Source of the DNA: Saccharothrix algeriensis
GTDB taxonomy: Bacteria; Actinomycetota; Actinomycetes; Mycobacteriales; Pseudonocardiaceae
NCBI RefSeq assembly: GCF_016907655.1
Contig: NZ_JAFBCL010000001.1
Span: forward strand, 744,001 to 808,000
Length of the DNA stretch: 64,000 nucleotides
Direction: 5' to 3'
In this document: positions 7,628 to 16,630 of the stretch, one piece after another
Layout of the letters: each line of letters begins with the position of its first letter
Numbering within the stretch: position 1 is the stretch's first letter
Made by a program: the position numbers and the translations under genes
The notes under the pieces: model-generated
Databases searched by the model: none
What the model was told of the DNA's origin: nothing
What the model saw: the letters and a program-made list of their open reading frames with translations, nothing else

Positions 7628-9118
7628 TCACGGGAGGTCGAAGGGGGCGGGGAAGTGGCCTTCCCAGACCTGACGGGACGCCTGTTCGGGGTAGGGCAGG
7701 GTCTTCGACTCGGTGTCCAGGACGCGGGTGAGGTGCTCGCCGGGCAGATGGGCGGACCAGCCCGCGTCGCCGGTGGTGACGAAGCGGACCCATGCCTCCC
7801 GGAGTTCGCGGGAGAGCGCGACGGCTTCGGCAGTGGGCTCCTCGCCGATGAGCTGGGTGCCGACGGGGCTGTCCAGCGTGCCGAACGCCAGGGGCATGTC
7901 GAGGCTGTGGCAGGCGCCCAGGATGCCGTCGAGGACCGGGGCGACCCAACGCAGCTCGAACAGGTACGAGGTGCCGCCGGCTGCGGTGTTCGCCTCGGCC
8001 AGCTTCTGTGATGGCATGCGGAAGAAGGCGTCGGAGTACACCGTCTCCACCAGCTCCTCCGGGGTCGCCTGCGGGAACGCGGCGCGGTAGGCCCGCGCGC
8101 CGTCCGGCTGCGGGGCGTGCGCTTCCAGGGCCACGCGGGCGTCCTCCTCGGTGAAGGTGCCGTACCGTCCGCTCACGACGCTGAAGTACCGGAATTCGTC
8201 CCGGGTGTGGCCGACGAGCAGTTCGGTCCCGCTGGCGCGCGCGCCGGTCAGCGCGGGCCAAGGCATTTCCGGGAGGACTTCGCCGTCGACGACGGGGCAC
8301 AGCGCGGTGCCGGCCTCCGCGAGGCGTCCCCAGCTCTCCCGGTGCGCGTGGAGACCGGCGTTGAAGGAGGTGAGCTCGGCGGCCAGGCGCCACGGGTCGA
8401 TGTCGCGCAGGGCCTCGGCGGTGGGGGCCGCCGCGCCGAGCCGGTCCGCGAACGCGGCGGTGGCCTGCCGTGCCAGCGCGGGGGTGCTGTACAGCCCCGG
8501 CACCGAGTGGGCGATGGCCCGCCGGAACAGGCCGCGCGCGGACTTCATCGTCAGCAGGGCGGCGACCGAGCCCGCCCCGGCGGACACCCCGCCCACGGTG
8601 ACCCGGCCGGGGTCGCCCCCGAAGGCGGCGATGTTGCGCTGCACCCACTCCAGCGCCGCGATCTGGTCGAGGAACCCGCGGTTGGGCGGCACGTCGTCGA
8701 GGAACGCGAACCCCTCCGCGCCCACGCGGCAGTTGGCGGTCACCACGACGACCCCCGCCTCGGCCAGCGCTGCCGGGTCGAACATCGGGTCGCTCGACGC
8801 CGCCGAGAGGTAGCCGCCCACGGGGATCCACACCAGCACCGGCAGTCCCGCCGCGCCGGGGTCCGGGGTGCTGACGTTGAGCGTCAGCCAGTCGGGGCCC
8901 TGCGGGGACACGTCGACCGGCAGGGACAGCGGCACCGCGGGGCCGAACTCGACCGCCTGCCTCGTCCCCTCCCAGCGGTGCGGCGGCGCGGGTGCGGCGA
9001 AGCGGAGCGCTCCGACCGGGGGCTGGGCGTAGGGGATGCCGCGGAACACCGCGTGCCCCTGCCGCCGGCGCCCCTGCACCACGCCTTCCGCGGTCCGCAC
9101 CTTCGGCTGCTCGGACAT
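7628..9118 (-). CDS. type B carboxylesterase
   Basis: 496 residues of the carboxylesterase/cholinesterase alpha/beta-hydrolase family. Seen in order: FRGIPYAQPPVGALRF, the oxyanion region VLVWIPVGGY, NCRVGAEGF, GFLDQIAALEWVQRNIAAFG, the nucleophile elbow VGGVSAGAGS (Ser179) and a late HSLDMPLAFG histidine. Two usual residues differ: the elbow is GVSAG instead of GESAG, and the oxyanion loop has PVGGY where HGGG is typical. The fold is certain, but substrate preference may be unusual. It probably hydrolyses small esters in the cytosol, as no signal peptide is present. The ATG at 9118 has a GGAAGGA site. It is divergent from a TetR regulator 96 bp away that probably controls it. Confidence 0.9.
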   Translation of the reverse strand: MSEQPKVRTAEGVVQGRRRQGHAVFRGIPYAQPPVGALRFAAPAPPHRWEGTRQAVEFGPAVPLSLPVDVSPQGPDWLTLNVSTPDPGAAGLPVLVWIPVGGYLSAASSDPMFDPAALAEAGVVVVTANCRVGAEGFAFLDDVPPNRGFLDQIAALEWVQRNIAAFGGDPGRVTVGGVSAGAGSVAALLTMKSARGLFRRAIAHSVPGLYSTPALARQATAAFADRLGAAAPTAEALRDIDPWRLAAELTSFNAGLHAHRESWGRLAEAGTALCPVVDGEVLPEMPWPALTGARASGTELLVGHTRDEFRYFSVVSGRYGTFTEEDARVALEAHAPQPDGARAYRAAFPQATPEELVETVYSDAFFRMPSQKLAEANTAAGGTSYLFELRWVAPVLDGILGACHSLDMPLAFGTLDSPVGTQLIGEEPTAEAVALSRELREAWVRFVTTGDAGWSAHLPGEHLTRVLDTESKTLPYPEQASRQVWEGHFPAPFDLP

Positions 9119-9214
9119 GGCGATTCCTTCCCTCGAGTGGATCCCAGGGTTATGGGTCAGATGTATTATGTCAACCGTATTGGAACGGGCACGGGCACGG
9201 AAGAGGGGCCGGCG
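9119..9214. promoter_or_regulatory. divergent promoter region, esterase / TetR
   Basis: A 96-bp spacer with a distinctly AT-rich core (9150-9182). On the minus strand TTGACA (complement of 9170-9175) followed about 16 bases later by TAACCC is a plausible sigma-70-type promoter for the esterase. A TetR operator is expected here, but I see only imperfect dyad symmetry. Confidence 0.4.
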
Positions 9215-9814
9215 ATGCCGAAGCAGGTGGATCACCGCGGACGCCGCGAAGCGATCGCCCGCGCACTGTGGCGGGTGGTGGAGCAGCGCGGCGTCACGCA
9301 GCTGACGATGCGCGTGGTGGCGCAGGAGGCGGGCATGTCACTCGGGCAGCTGCAGCACTACTTCGCCTCCCGGACCGCCATGCTCTCCTTCGCCATGGAT
9401 TTCGCGTCCGAGCAGACCTCGGCGCGCGTGCACCAGGGGCTCGAGAAGCTCGGTGACCGCCCGCACCCCCGTGACGTGCTGCGACTGACGCTCGCGGAAA
9501 TGCTCCCCCTGCACGCCGACGCCCGCGCGACCAGCCGGATGAGCGCCGCCTACGTCCTGGAGGCGCTGCACGACGAGGCCGTGCGCGAGCAGGCGCGCCG
9601 CGGCCTCGTCCAAGGACGGGCCCTCGTCGAGCAGCTGATCCGCCGGGCGATCGCCGACGGGCACATCGATTCCGCCCGCGACCCGGCGACCGAGACCAAC
9701 CTGCTCCTCGCCCTCACCGGCTTCACCCCCCTGATCGAACTCGACGTGATCGAGCCCCAGGACGCGCTCGCCGCGATCGACGTGCACCTGGACCGGCTGT
9801 TCAGGAGCACGTGA
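9215..9814 (+). CDS. TetR family transcriptional regulator
   Basis: 199 residues. The N-terminal helix-turn-helix is typical: REAIARALWRVVEQRGV, TMRVVAQEAGMSLGQLQHYF. The C-terminal ligand domain is helical and of the PfmR/BetI-like type. It is divergent from the type B carboxylesterase across a 96-bp spacer, so it is probably a repressor of that gene and of itself, released by an ester or its product. The ATG at 9215 has a GAAGAGGGG site 6-7 bases upstream. The frame is open far upstream, but that part is only antisense to the esterase. Confidence 0.88.
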   Translation: MPKQVDHRGRREAIARALWRVVEQRGVTQLTMRVVAQEAGMSLGQLQHYFASRTAMLSFAMDFASEQTSARVHQGLEKLGDRPHPRDVLRLTLAEMLPLHADARATSRMSAAYVLEALHDEAVREQARRGLVQGRALVEQLIRRAIADGHIDSARDPATETNLLLALTGFTPLIELDVIEPQDALAAIDVHLDRLFRST

Positions 9815-9908
9815 CCTGCCCCCGGGCACGCTCGAAAGCCGCCTCCGACACGATCCCCTCCGATCACGGGACGAGCGGAATTGACGTGCCGCGCCGTCGC
9901 ATTTAGAG

Positions 9909-9922
9909 TGAACTTCTGTTCA
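9909..9922. promoter_or_regulatory. putative operator of the 9948 TetR gene
   Basis: TGAACTTCTGTTCA is a perfect 5-bp inverted repeat (TGAAC/GTTCA) with a 4-bp spacer, in an AT-rich patch 26 bases upstream of the TetR start. Position and symmetry fit autoregulation; binding is inferred. Confidence 0.5.
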
Positions 9923-9947
9923 TTCAATACTCCGGCGGAGGACGCGG

Positions 9948-10577
9948 TTGCCGAGGACCGAGGCGCAGTACGAGGCCATGCGGGCCGACACCCGGCGCCG
10001 GATCGAGATCGCGGCGGTGAGGCTCTTCGCGCGGCAGGGCTTCGCGGCCACGAGCGTGCGGGACATCGCGCGCGAGGCGGGGATCAGCACGGGGTTGATG
10101 TACCGGCACTACCAGACCAAGCAAGACCTGTTCGGCGACCTGGTCGCCCGGGCGGCGGACGGCCTCGGCGCCCTCGCCCGGCGGTTTCGGGACGACGTGC
10201 CCCCGGCCGCGCTGATCCGGGAGTTCACACGGGAGTTCGTGCACGACGTCCTGGCCGGCGACGGGTTCGTCGAGTTCTTCCTGATCATGAACCAGTCGTT
10301 CACCATGGCGGAACCGCCGGCGCAGGTGCGCGCGCTCAGAGCACGGCACGTCACGATGATGCGCAGCGCTGTCGGGCTGATCGGGAGAGGGCAACGGCTC
10401 GGCCAGTTCGACCAGGGGGACGCCGCGGAACTGGCGAGCTGTTACTTCGCCGCGCTCGGCGGGCTGGCGATGATGAGTTTCACGCTCGGGGATCGGTTCG
10501 TGGCGCCCAACCCCGCGATGCTGACGAACTTCTTGATCAAGGAGGGTACCGGTGCTGGAGATCCGACGGGCCGATGA
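9948..10577 (+). CDS. TetR family transcriptional regulator
   Basis: 209 residues. The HTH is standard: RIEIAAVRLFARQGFAATSV, DIAREAGISTGLMYRHYQTK. The C-terminal domain is helical with a Met-rich stretch. The start is probably the TTG at 9948, 6 bases after a GGCGGAGGA ribosome-binding site; no ATG or GTG fits the family N-terminus. A dyad (TGAAC/GTTCA) sits just upstream. The 3' end overlaps the next gene, an acetyltransferase, by 26 bp, so the two are co-transcribed and probably form a resistance or detoxification pair in which the regulator senses the acetyltransferase substrate. Confidence 0.88.
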   Translation: MPRTEAQYEAMRADTRRRIEIAAVRLFARQGFAATSVRDIAREAGISTGLMYRHYQTKQDLFGDLVARAADGLGALARRFRDDVPPAALIREFTREFVHDVLAGDGFVEFFLIMNQSFTMAEPPAQVRALRARHVTMMRSAVGLIGRGQRLGQFDQGDAAELASCYFAALGGLAMMSFTLGDRFVAPNPAMLTNFLIKEGTGAGDPTGR

Positions 10578-11142
10578 GCTCGGCGAGAGCGCGCGGGCCG
10601 GGATCTGCGCGGTCTTCGTCGACGGTTTCGGCGAGTACCTGGACTACTTCGCGAAGGACCGGGCGAGGCTGGTGGACGCGTTCGCGCACATGCTGGTCCT
10701 CGACCTGTTCCACGTCGCCGTGATCGACGGGCAGCCCGCGGGCATCGCCGCCTGCACGGACGGGCAGCAGTTGCCGCTCCGGCACGATCGGGCGGTACTG
10801 CGGCAGCAGCTGGGCTTCGTCAAGGGGACGATCGCCGACTTCGTGTTCCGGCGCGAGTTCCAGAAGCCGTGGGCGACGACGACGGACGGGGTGGCGTCCG
10901 TCGAGTTCGTCGCGACCGCAGCGCAACACCGGGGCAGAGGCGTCGCGACCGCCTTGTTGAACCACCTGCTCGCGCTGCCGCAGTACCACGAGTACGTGCT
11001 GGAGGACGTCGCCGACACGAACGCGCCCGCGCTCGCCGTCTACGAAAAGCTCGGATTCCGCGAGTTCAGGCGGGAGAAGGTGCGACACACCAGGCGGACC
11101 GGCATCAACTACTACGTGTCGCTGAAGCTCGTTCAGGAGTAG
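10552..11142 (+). CDS. GNAT family N-acetyltransferase
   Basis: 196 residues. The acetyl-CoA-binding motif A is seen as VEFVATAAQHRGRGVATALL (R/Q-x-x-G-x-G/A), followed by ALAVYEKLGFREF. An N-terminal extension (residues 1-70) contains the FVDGFGEYLDYFAKD segment typical of longer GNATs in actinomycetes. The acceptor is unknown. The GTG start at 10552 lies inside the end of the TetR gene (26-bp overlap), and GGAGGG just before it serves as ribosome-binding site. Co-transcription with the TetR gene suggests an inducible acetylation of a small molecule. Confidence 0.85.
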   Translation: MLEIRRADELGESARAGICAVFVDGFGEYLDYFAKDRARLVDAFAHMLVLDLFHVAVIDGQPAGIAACTDGQQLPLRHDRAVLRQQLGFVKGTIADFVFRREFQKPWATTTDGVASVEFVATAAQHRGRGVATALLNHLLALPQYHEYVLEDVADTNAPALAVYEKLGFREFRREKVRHTRRTGINYYVSLKLVQE

Positions 11143-11509
11143 GTCGGCGCGCCAGGACCATGTCACCACCTGCAGCCGCGGCCCGGTGCCAAGGAACCGA
11201 GCCGGTCACATCCCGCGGCCGAGCAGACTGCCATGCGGATCACCGCAACTCAGCGGTCCTCAGCAGTCAACTGGTGAACAAGCACCCCGGCATCTTCAAC
11301 CACACCGCTGCACTCGCCACCACTGCCTCGGACACCCGGTCCGAGACCTGCCCATCACCGACCGCCCGGACAGCGCCCTCCCGGGGGAGCGTGAACCTGT
11401 TGCGGATCATGACGTTGGTGACGGCTGTCAAGGGCCGAGCAAGGGGACGGGTCTTCGGCGGCAGGATGGAAGTGCGGCCAACACATCCGCCGAGCAGAAA
11501 GACCCGTCC
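11143..11509. other. intergenic stretch, then left end of an IS481-like remnant
   Basis: No gene is supported in 11143-11428. From about 11429 the sequence (TGTCAAGGGCCGAGC and on) looks like the terminal region that precedes the IS481-family transposase at 11510. No matching right end is visible because the element is truncated downstream. Confidence 0.4.
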
Positions 11510-12134
11510 ATGCTCCACCGTGACGCCCCGCTGTCCGTCGAAGGCCGCCACCGCCTGGTCCAACGCTGCCGAACCCGCCCGATCTCCCACGTCGCGGTCG
11601 AGATGGGCATCTCACGCCAGTGCGCTTTGAAATGGACCGCTATCGCCGCTTCGGCGAGGCCGGTCCGGTCGACCGTCCCAGTGCTCCGCACCGGCAGCCC
11701 ACCGCGACCCCGGCCGCAGTGGTGGTCCGGATCGAGCGGCTGCGGCGGGAGCGCAAGTGGTCGGCCCGCCGCATCGCCCCGGAGCTCGGGGCCGAGGGCA
11801 CGGCCGTGTCGGTGCGCACCGTCGGCCGGCACCTGGCCCACCTGGGGTTCAACCGCCGCCGGTTCCCCGACCCGACCGGGGAGAACAACCACGCGCCGCG
11901 GCGGATCGTCGCCCGGTGGCCCGGCCACATGGTCGACCTGGACGTCAAGAAGGTCGGGGTGATCCCTGACGGCGGAGGGTGGGGAGTCCACGGCCTGGCC
12001 AGTGAGCAGGCCGAACAGGTCGAACGCGCCAAGCACACCGGCACCGGCAAGACCGCTACGCGGCGCAGTCACACCTACCGCACTCCGCGGTCGACGGATT
12101 CTCCCGCCTGGCCTACAGCCTCATACACCTAGGC
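11510..12134 (+). pseudogene. IS481-family transposase, frameshifted and truncated
   Basis: The start MLHRDAPLSVEGRHRLVQRC with RPISHVAVEMGISRQ is the N-terminal HTH of an IS481-family transposase in one frame. The continuation DRYRRFGEAGPVDRPSAPHR, KWSARRIAPELGAEGTAVSV, HMVDLDVKKVGVIPDGGGW lies in a second frame (from about 11630). SAVDGFSRLAY appears in a third frame near 12080-12115. The catalytic core beyond this point is missing. Thus there are two frameshifts and a truncated C-terminus. The fragment ends against, and slightly overlaps, the 3' end of the minus-strand TetR gene at 12129. Confidence 0.8.
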
Positions 12135-12686
12135 GGGACGCGCCTTCGTCACGATGGCGCTCATCGCGACCTCGAACAGGCGCTCGGCGCGCGCCTCCAG
12201 CCCCGGCTGGTCGCTGAGCCAGACGAGTGAGGAGACCAGGGCGAACAGGTCGGCGCCGTCGAGGTCGGCGCGTGCAGCGCCGGCCTCCTGGGCGCGGGTG
12301 AGCAGCCGCGCCCCGGACCCGCGCATCGCGACGCAGGAGGTGTGCAGCGCCGATTCGGGGTCTTCGATCGCCTGCACCATCGCCGTGACGACGCCGCGGT
12401 AGTTCGTGCAGACCGCGATGAAGTCGCGCAGCCACAGCACCAGCGCCTCGTCGGGCGGGTTCGAGGTCTCGACCTGCGCCGCCCGTTCGGTCAGCTCGTC
12501 GAAACCCGTGCGGAGCAGGGCTTCGAGCAGCGACTCCCGGGTCGGGAAGTGCCGCTGCAACGTGGCGAGCCCGACCCCGGCGCGGCGCGCGATGTCGCGC
12601 ATCGACGCCTCGGCGCCCTGCTCGGTGATGACGGCGCCGGCGGCGACGAGCAGGCGGTCGTGGTTGACCCGGGCGTCCGCCCTCAT
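12129..12686 (-). CDS. TetR family transcriptional regulator
   Basis: 185 residues. HTH: RLLVAAGAVITEQGAEASM, DIARRAGVGLATLQRHFPTR; the C-terminal domain is of the SbtR-like type with VCTNYRGVVTAMVQAIED. The ATG at 12686 follows a good AAGGAGAG site. It is divergent from an MDR-type oxidoreductase. The 110-bp spacer contains three near-identical 15-bp palindromes, so I infer that it represses both genes and is released by a quinone, enone or other electrophile. Its 3' end abuts an IS481 remnant, but the reading frame and the family C-terminus look intact. Confidence 0.9.
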   Translation of the reverse strand: MRADARVNHDRLLVAAGAVITEQGAEASMRDIARRAGVGLATLQRHFPTRESLLEALLRTGFDELTERAAQVETSNPPDEALVLWLRDFIAVCTNYRGVVTAMVQAIEDPESALHTSCVAMRGSGARLLTRAQEAGAARADLDGADLFALVSSLVWLSDQPGLEARAERLFEVAMSAIVTKARPA

Positions 12687-12704
12687 CCGCTCTCCTTGCC
12701 TAAA

Positions 12705-12761
12705 CGGGTCACTGACCCGTATTATCGGGTCAGTGACCCGGAAAAACGGGTCTCTGACTCG
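12705..12761. promoter_or_regulatory. three tandem palindromic operators, 21-bp spacing
   Basis: CGGGTCACTGACCCG (12705-12719) and CGGGTCAGTGACCCG (12726-12740) are palindromes with a single unpaired central base. CGGGTCTCTGACTCG (12747-12761) is a degenerate third copy. Start-to-start distance is exactly 21 bp both times, two helical turns, so three dimers would bind the same DNA face. They fill the spacer between the TetR gene and the oxidoreductase. Confidence 0.8.
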
Positions 12762-12796
12762 TTTCGAGTCTACCCCCGCGGGACGTGGAGGCAGCT

Positions 12797-13810
12797 GTGC
12801 CGACGGAGACCATGAACGCGATCCGCCTGCACGAGTACGGCGGACCCGAGGTGCTGCGCTACGAGGCGGTGCCCGTGCCCGAGCCGGGGCCGGGCCGGCT
12901 GCTCGTCCGGGTGCACGCGGTCGGCGTCAACCCTCCCGACTGGTATGCGCGCGAGGGGATGCCCGGCGTGCCGGCCGAGCTGAAGCCGCCGGTCGAGCTG
13001 CCCCTGATCCCGGGGACCGACGTCTCGGGCGTCGTCGCGGCGGTCGGCACCGGCGTCGAGGGCTTCGCGGTCGGCGACGAGGTGTTCGGCCTGCTGAACT
13101 TCCCGACCTCCTTGCAGGGCAACGCCTACGCCGAGTACGTCACCGCGTCGGCGGCGGACTTCGCGCACAAGCCGGCCGGTGTCGACCACGAGCACGCCGC
13201 GGCCGTGGCCATGTCGGGGCTGACGGCGTGGCAGTTCCTGATCGAGCTCGGCCACGACTTCCCCTCACCGTTCCAGCAGGCCCAGCACCGCCCGATGGCG
13301 CTCGACGCCGGGAGCACGGTCCTGGTCAACGGCGCCGCCGGCGGCGTCGGGCACCTCGCGCTGCAGCTCGCCAAGTGGCAGGGCGCGCGGGTCGTCGCCG
13401 TCGCCTCCGGCGCCCATGACGCGTTCCTGCGCGACCTCGGCGCCGACGAGGTCATCGACTACACGAAGGACCGCCCCGAGGAGGTCGCCCACGACGTCGA
13501 CCTCGTCCTGGATTGCGTCGGCGGACCGCGGAGCAAGCGCTTCCTCAAGGCGATCAAGCGCGGCGGCTCCCTCTACCCGGTCTACTTCGGCGAGTTCGAC
13601 GACGAGGAGAACGCGAGGCTGGGCATCACGGTCACGGCCACGCAGGTCCGGTCGAGCGGCGCGCAGCTGGCCGCGATCGGCCGCCTGCTCGAAGACGGCG
13701 CCCTCCGCGTCGCGATCGACAGCGCCTTCCCGCTCGAGGACGCCCGAGCCGCGCACGAGCGAGCCGCGCAGGGGCACCTCCAGGGCAAGATCGTGCTCAC
13801 CGTCGCATGA
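12797..13810 (+). CDS. zinc-independent NADP-dependent oxidoreductase (quinone oxidoreductase/MDR family)
   Basis: 337 residues. N-terminal GroES-like domain (MNAIRLHEYGGPEVLRYEAV, HAVGVNPPDWYAREG, IPGTDVSGVV) and Rossmann domain with VLVNGAAGGVGHLALQLAK and LGADEVIDYTKD. The catalytic and structural zinc cysteines of alcohol dehydrogenases are absent, as in QOR-type enzymes that reduce quinones or alkenals with NADPH. The GTG at 12797, 5 bases after TGGAGG, is the best start; an in-frame GTG at 12785 overlaps that site. Regulation by the divergent TetR through the tandem palindromes is likely. Confidence 0.88.
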   Translation: MPTETMNAIRLHEYGGPEVLRYEAVPVPEPGPGRLLVRVHAVGVNPPDWYAREGMPGVPAELKPPVELPLIPGTDVSGVVAAVGTGVEGFAVGDEVFGLLNFPTSLQGNAYAEYVTASAADFAHKPAGVDHEHAAAVAMSGLTAWQFLIELGHDFPSPFQQAQHRPMALDAGSTVLVNGAAGGVGHLALQLAKWQGARVVAVASGAHDAFLRDLGADEVIDYTKDRPEEVAHDVDLVLDCVGGPRSKRFLKAIKRGGSLYPVYFGEFDDEENARLGITVTATQVRSSGAQLAAIGRLLEDGALRVAIDSAFPLEDARAAHERAAQGHLQGKIVLTVA

Positions 13811-14159
13811 GCCCGGCAGAGCGGCTTACCGTCCACGGGCCCCGGCCCGCTGCGCCTGCGCGCCGGACCGGCCTGATCGACAGGCGGAAGTAGGCCGTGG
13901 GAGCAGAACGGGAGCCATCCGGCGCGTTCAACCGCACCGAACCGCACCCGATGCCCTCGACAGCTTCACCCCATCTGCGAAAAGTGTGTCTTCCCGGTGG
14001 AGGGCCCGCATGGGATTCATTCCCACCGGAGAGGTCACCGGTCCGATCCCGATATCGCCCACAGGACACTTACCCGGTCAACGCCCATAGACGATTTTTG
14101 CCTGCGGACCGCTGACCGTTGCGAGGAGCAATCGCTCCCGACGTCACGGCACCCCCGGC
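13811..14159. other. intergenic stretch with a hairpin, no gene seen
   Basis: Between convergent genes. CCGGTGG (13994-14000) pairs with CCACCGG (14023-14029) around an inner GGGATTCATTCCC hairpin, and could be a terminator or processing site, though no T-run follows closely. The flanking GGTCACCGGTCCGATCCCG resembles a tRNA T-arm but no complete tRNA folds. Confidence 0.35.
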
Positions 14160-15020
14160 TCAGCGCGTGTTCGTGATCAGCAGCACGACGTCCAGGACGG
14201 CGATCAGGAGGGTCAGCCGGAACGCCACGGGGCTGCGCGGTGCGCGGATCGCGGCCGCGGTGGTGGCGGCGGCCAGCGCGATCCCGAGCGCCGGCACGGC
14301 CAGCGCGAACCCCGTCGACGTGCCCGCGGGGGCGAGGCCGAGCACGACCGACGCGGCGGCCAGCGCCAGGGCCATGGCGATCACGCCGGCACGGGGGCCG
14401 AGCCGGTGGGGAAGCCCGCGCACCCCGGTCGCCGCGTCCGCCCGCAAGTCGGGTAGGACGTTGGCGAAGTGGGCGCCGAACCCGAGCAGCGCGCCGACGA
14501 CCGGCACCCACCACGGCGGCCACTGCTGCCCGGGCAGCGCGGCGTAGGGCGCGACGGGCAGGGCGCCGAAGGCGAGCAGGTAGGCCGCGCCGGACCAGAT
14601 CGTGGACTTGAGCCCGAGGTTGTACGCCCAACCGGCCGCGACCACGACCAGCAGGGCCGCCGCGGCGGCCGGCCCGAGCAGCGCGGACAACACGGCCGTC
14701 ACCACCAGGGCGGTCGTCGCGGCGGCGGCGATCACCGCCCGCGGCACGGTCCCGGCGGCGACCGGCTTGTCCGTTCGCCCGACGGCGCGGTCCCGCGCGG
14801 CGTCGATCCAGTCGTTGGACCAACCGATCGACAGCTGGCCGGTGAACACCGCGGCGCCGAGCAGCGCGACCCGCCCCGCGGGGAGCCCCGTGCCGGCGGC
14901 CAGCGCCACGGCCACCGCGGTCACCGCCAGCCCCGGCACGGGGTGGCAGGCGCCCGCGAGGCCCCGCGACAACTCCAGCCTGGTCCGCGTTGCGCCCGGT
15001 ACTGCCGTCGAGCCGGTCAT
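14160..15020 (-). CDS. UbiA family prenyltransferase
   Basis: 286 residues, about eight membrane segments. The first Asp-rich prenyl-diphosphate motif is [11 protein letters not shown] (N69, D70, D73, D77), followed by RTDKP. The second is weaker: [16 protein letters not shown] (D, D). This is typical of the UbiA superfamily, which transfers isoprenyl chains to aromatic or other acceptors in the membrane. The frame is open to 15212, but the ATG at 15020 gives the normal N-terminus. It is divergent from the type III PKS gene with only 27 bp between starts, so a joint pathway (prenylated phenol, quinone or pyrone) is plausible but inferred. A menaquinone-type role elsewhere cannot be excluded. 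Confidence 0.85.
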   Translation of the reverse strand: MTGSTAVPGATRTRLELSRGLAGACHPVPGLAVTAVAVALAAGTGLPAGRVALLGAAVFTGQLSIGWSNDWIDAARDRAVGRTDKPVAAGTVPRAVIAAAATTALVVTAVLSALLGPAAAAALLVVVAAGWAYNLGLKSTIWSGAAYLLAFGALPVAPYAALPGQQWPPWWVPVVGALLGFGAHFANVLPDLRADAATGVRGLPHRLGPRAGVIAMALALAAASVVLGLAPAGTSTGFALAVPALGIALAAATTAAAIRAPRSPVAFRLTLLIAVLDVVLLITNTR

Positions 15021-15047
15021 CTGCCGAGTGTAGGCACAAGCCGTACC

Positions 15048-16115
15048 GTGGCACCGGTGACGACGATCCCGGCGGTCCGCGGTGTCCTGGCGCCGCACCG
15101 ATACCCGCAGGAGCAGCTGACCGAGTGGTTCGGTCGGCTGTGCCTGCCCGACCGGACCGCGCGAGCCGTGGCGAGCCGGCTCCACACCAGTGCCCGGGTC
15201 GAGTCCCGCCACCTGGCGTTACCGCTGGAGCGCTACACCGAGCTGGACGGCTTCACGGCGGCGAACGACGCGTTCCTCCCGGTCGCGGTGGACCTCGGCT
15301 GCGAGGCCGCGCTCGCCGCCCTCGCCGACGCGGGCCTCGCGCCCTCCGACGTGGACCTGGTGGTGTCCACGACCGTGACCGGCATGGCGGTGCCCTCCCT
15401 CGACGCGCGCATCGCGTCGCGGATCGGCCTGCGCCCGGACGTCAAGCGGCTGCCCGTCTTCGGGCTGGGCTGCGTGGCCGGTGCGGCGGGGATCGCGCGG
15501 CTGCACGACTTCCTGCGCGGCTGGCCGGACTCGGTGGCGATGCTGGTGTCGGTCGAGCTGTGCTCGCTCACCCTCCAGCGCGAGGACGCCAGCACCGCCA
15601 ACATGGTCGCGTCCGGGCTGTTCGGCGACGGCGCCGCCGCGGTGGTCGCGGTGGGTGAGCGGCACCCGGCCGCGACGGCGGGACCGCGCGTGGTCGACTC
15701 GGTCAGCCACCTGTACGAGAACTCCGAACGCGCGATGGGCTGGGACATCGGCAGCACCGGGCTGAAGGTGGTGCTCGGCGCGGAGGTCCCCGAACTCGTG
15801 CGCGCGCACCTCGCGGAGGACGTCGAGCGGCTGCTGTCGCCGCACGGTTTGGAAGTCGGCGACGTCGCGCGCTGGATCTGCCACCCCGGCGGGCCGAAGG
15901 TGATCGAGGCGATCCAGTCGGTGCTGGGCCTGGACGAGGACGACCTGGCGATGACGTGGAACTCGCTGCGGCGGATCGGCAACCTGTCGTCGGCCTCGGT
16001 GCTGCACGTGTTCGCCGACACGCTGGCCGACCGGGCGGCGGCCAGCGGTGATTGGGGCGTGGTCATGGCGATGGGCCCGGGGTTCTGCGCCGAACTGGTG
16101 CTGCTGCGGTGGTGA
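15048..16115 (+). CDS. type III polyketide synthase (chalcone/alkylresorcinol synthase family)
   Basis: 355 residues, the normal length. The catalytic triad is visible: Cys142 in [15 protein letters not shown], His279 in [14 protein letters not shown] and Asn312 in [19 protein letters not shown] is replaced by [10 protein letters not shown] near the C-terminus. It condenses an acyl starter with malonyl-CoA units to a resorcinol, resorcylic acid or pyrone. The first GTG (15048) or the next (15057) may be the start. It heads an operon with ICMT-type methyltransferase, two flavoproteins and an SDR; the PKS-methyltransferase-hydroxylase order matches the srsABC phenolic-lipid operon of Streptomyces griseus (known family precedent). 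The start is only 27 bp from the divergent UbiA gene. Confidence 0.9.
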   Translation: MAPVTTIPAVRGVLAPHRYPQEQLTEWFGRLCLPDRTARAVASRLHTSARVESRHLALPLERYTELDGFTAANDAFLPVAVDLGCEAALAALADAGLAPSDVDLVVSTTVTGMAVPSLDARIASRIGLRPDVKRLPVFGLGCVAGAAGIARLHDFLRGWPDSVAMLVSVELCSLTLQREDASTANMVASGLFGDGAAAVVAVGERHPAATAGPRVVDSVSHLYENSERAMGWDIGSTGLKVVLGAEVPELVRAHLAEDVERLLSPHGLEVGDVARWICHPGGPKVIEAIQSVLGLDEDDLAMTWNSLRRIGNLSSASVLHVFADTLADRAAASGDWGVVMAMGPGFCAELVLLRW

Positions 16116-16630
16116 GCCAGGTGTGGTACTCGGTCCTGGTCGGGCTGGTCGCCGTCGAGCGGCTGGCCGAGCTGGTCGTGGCGAAGCGCAACCTGGCGTG
16201 GAGCCTGGCCCGGGGAGGGCGGGAGACCGGGTTCGGGCACTACCCGTTCATGGTGGCGCTGCACACCGGGCTCCTCGCCGGGTGCCTGGTCGAGGTGTGG
16301 GCCGCCGACCGGCCCTTCGCGCCCGCGCTCGGCTGGTCGATGCTGGCGCTGGTGGTGGCCTCGCAGGCGCTGCGGTGGTGGTGCATCCGCGTCCTCGGCC
16401 GGCAGTGGAACACCCGCGTCGTGGTCGTCCCCGGGCTGCCCCGCGTCACCGGCGGCCCGTACCGCCTGGTCCCGCACCCCAACTACGTCGCCGTCGTCGT
16501 CGAGGGCTTCGCCCTGCCGCTGGTGCACGGCGCGTGGCTGACGGCCGTCGCGTTCACCGCCCTGAACGCCGGGCTGCTGGCGGTGCGCATCCGCGCGGAG
16601 GACCGGGCGCTGGAGTCGGCCGGTGCCTGA
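16112..16630 (+). CDS. isoprenylcysteine carboxyl methyltransferase (ICMT) family protein, polyketide O-methyltransferase-like
   Basis: 172 residues, four to five membrane segments. The C-terminal SAM-binding half shows [20 protein letters not shown] and RIRAEDRAL, typical of the ICMT/PEMT family. In type III PKS operons this family methylates the polyketide (SrsB methylates alkylresorcylic acid). The GTG start overlaps the PKS stop as GTGA, so translation is coupled. No other function is suggested by context. It acts at the membrane, where the long-chain substrate would sit. Confidence 0.85.
   Translation: MSQVWYSVLVGLVAVERLAELVVAKRNLAWSLARGGRETGFGHYPFMVALHTGLLAGCLVEVWAADRPFAPALGWSMLALVVASQALRWWCIRVLGRQWNTRVVVVPGLPRVTGGPYRLVPHPNYVAVVVEGFALPLVHGAWLTAVAFTALNAGLLAVRIRAEDRALESAGA

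Noticed and set aside
8117..9214. N-terminal extension of the TetR gene by 366 codons
   Set aside because: It is antisense to the carboxylesterase gene and carries no conserved motif; the HTH starts just after ATG 9215.
13990..14065. Possible tRNA
   Set aside because: GGTCACCGGTCCGATCCCG resembles a T-arm and a GGGATTCATTCCC hairpin could be an anticodon arm, but the acceptor and D arms do not pair and the loop lacks a sensible anticodon. At most a tRNA-like remnant.
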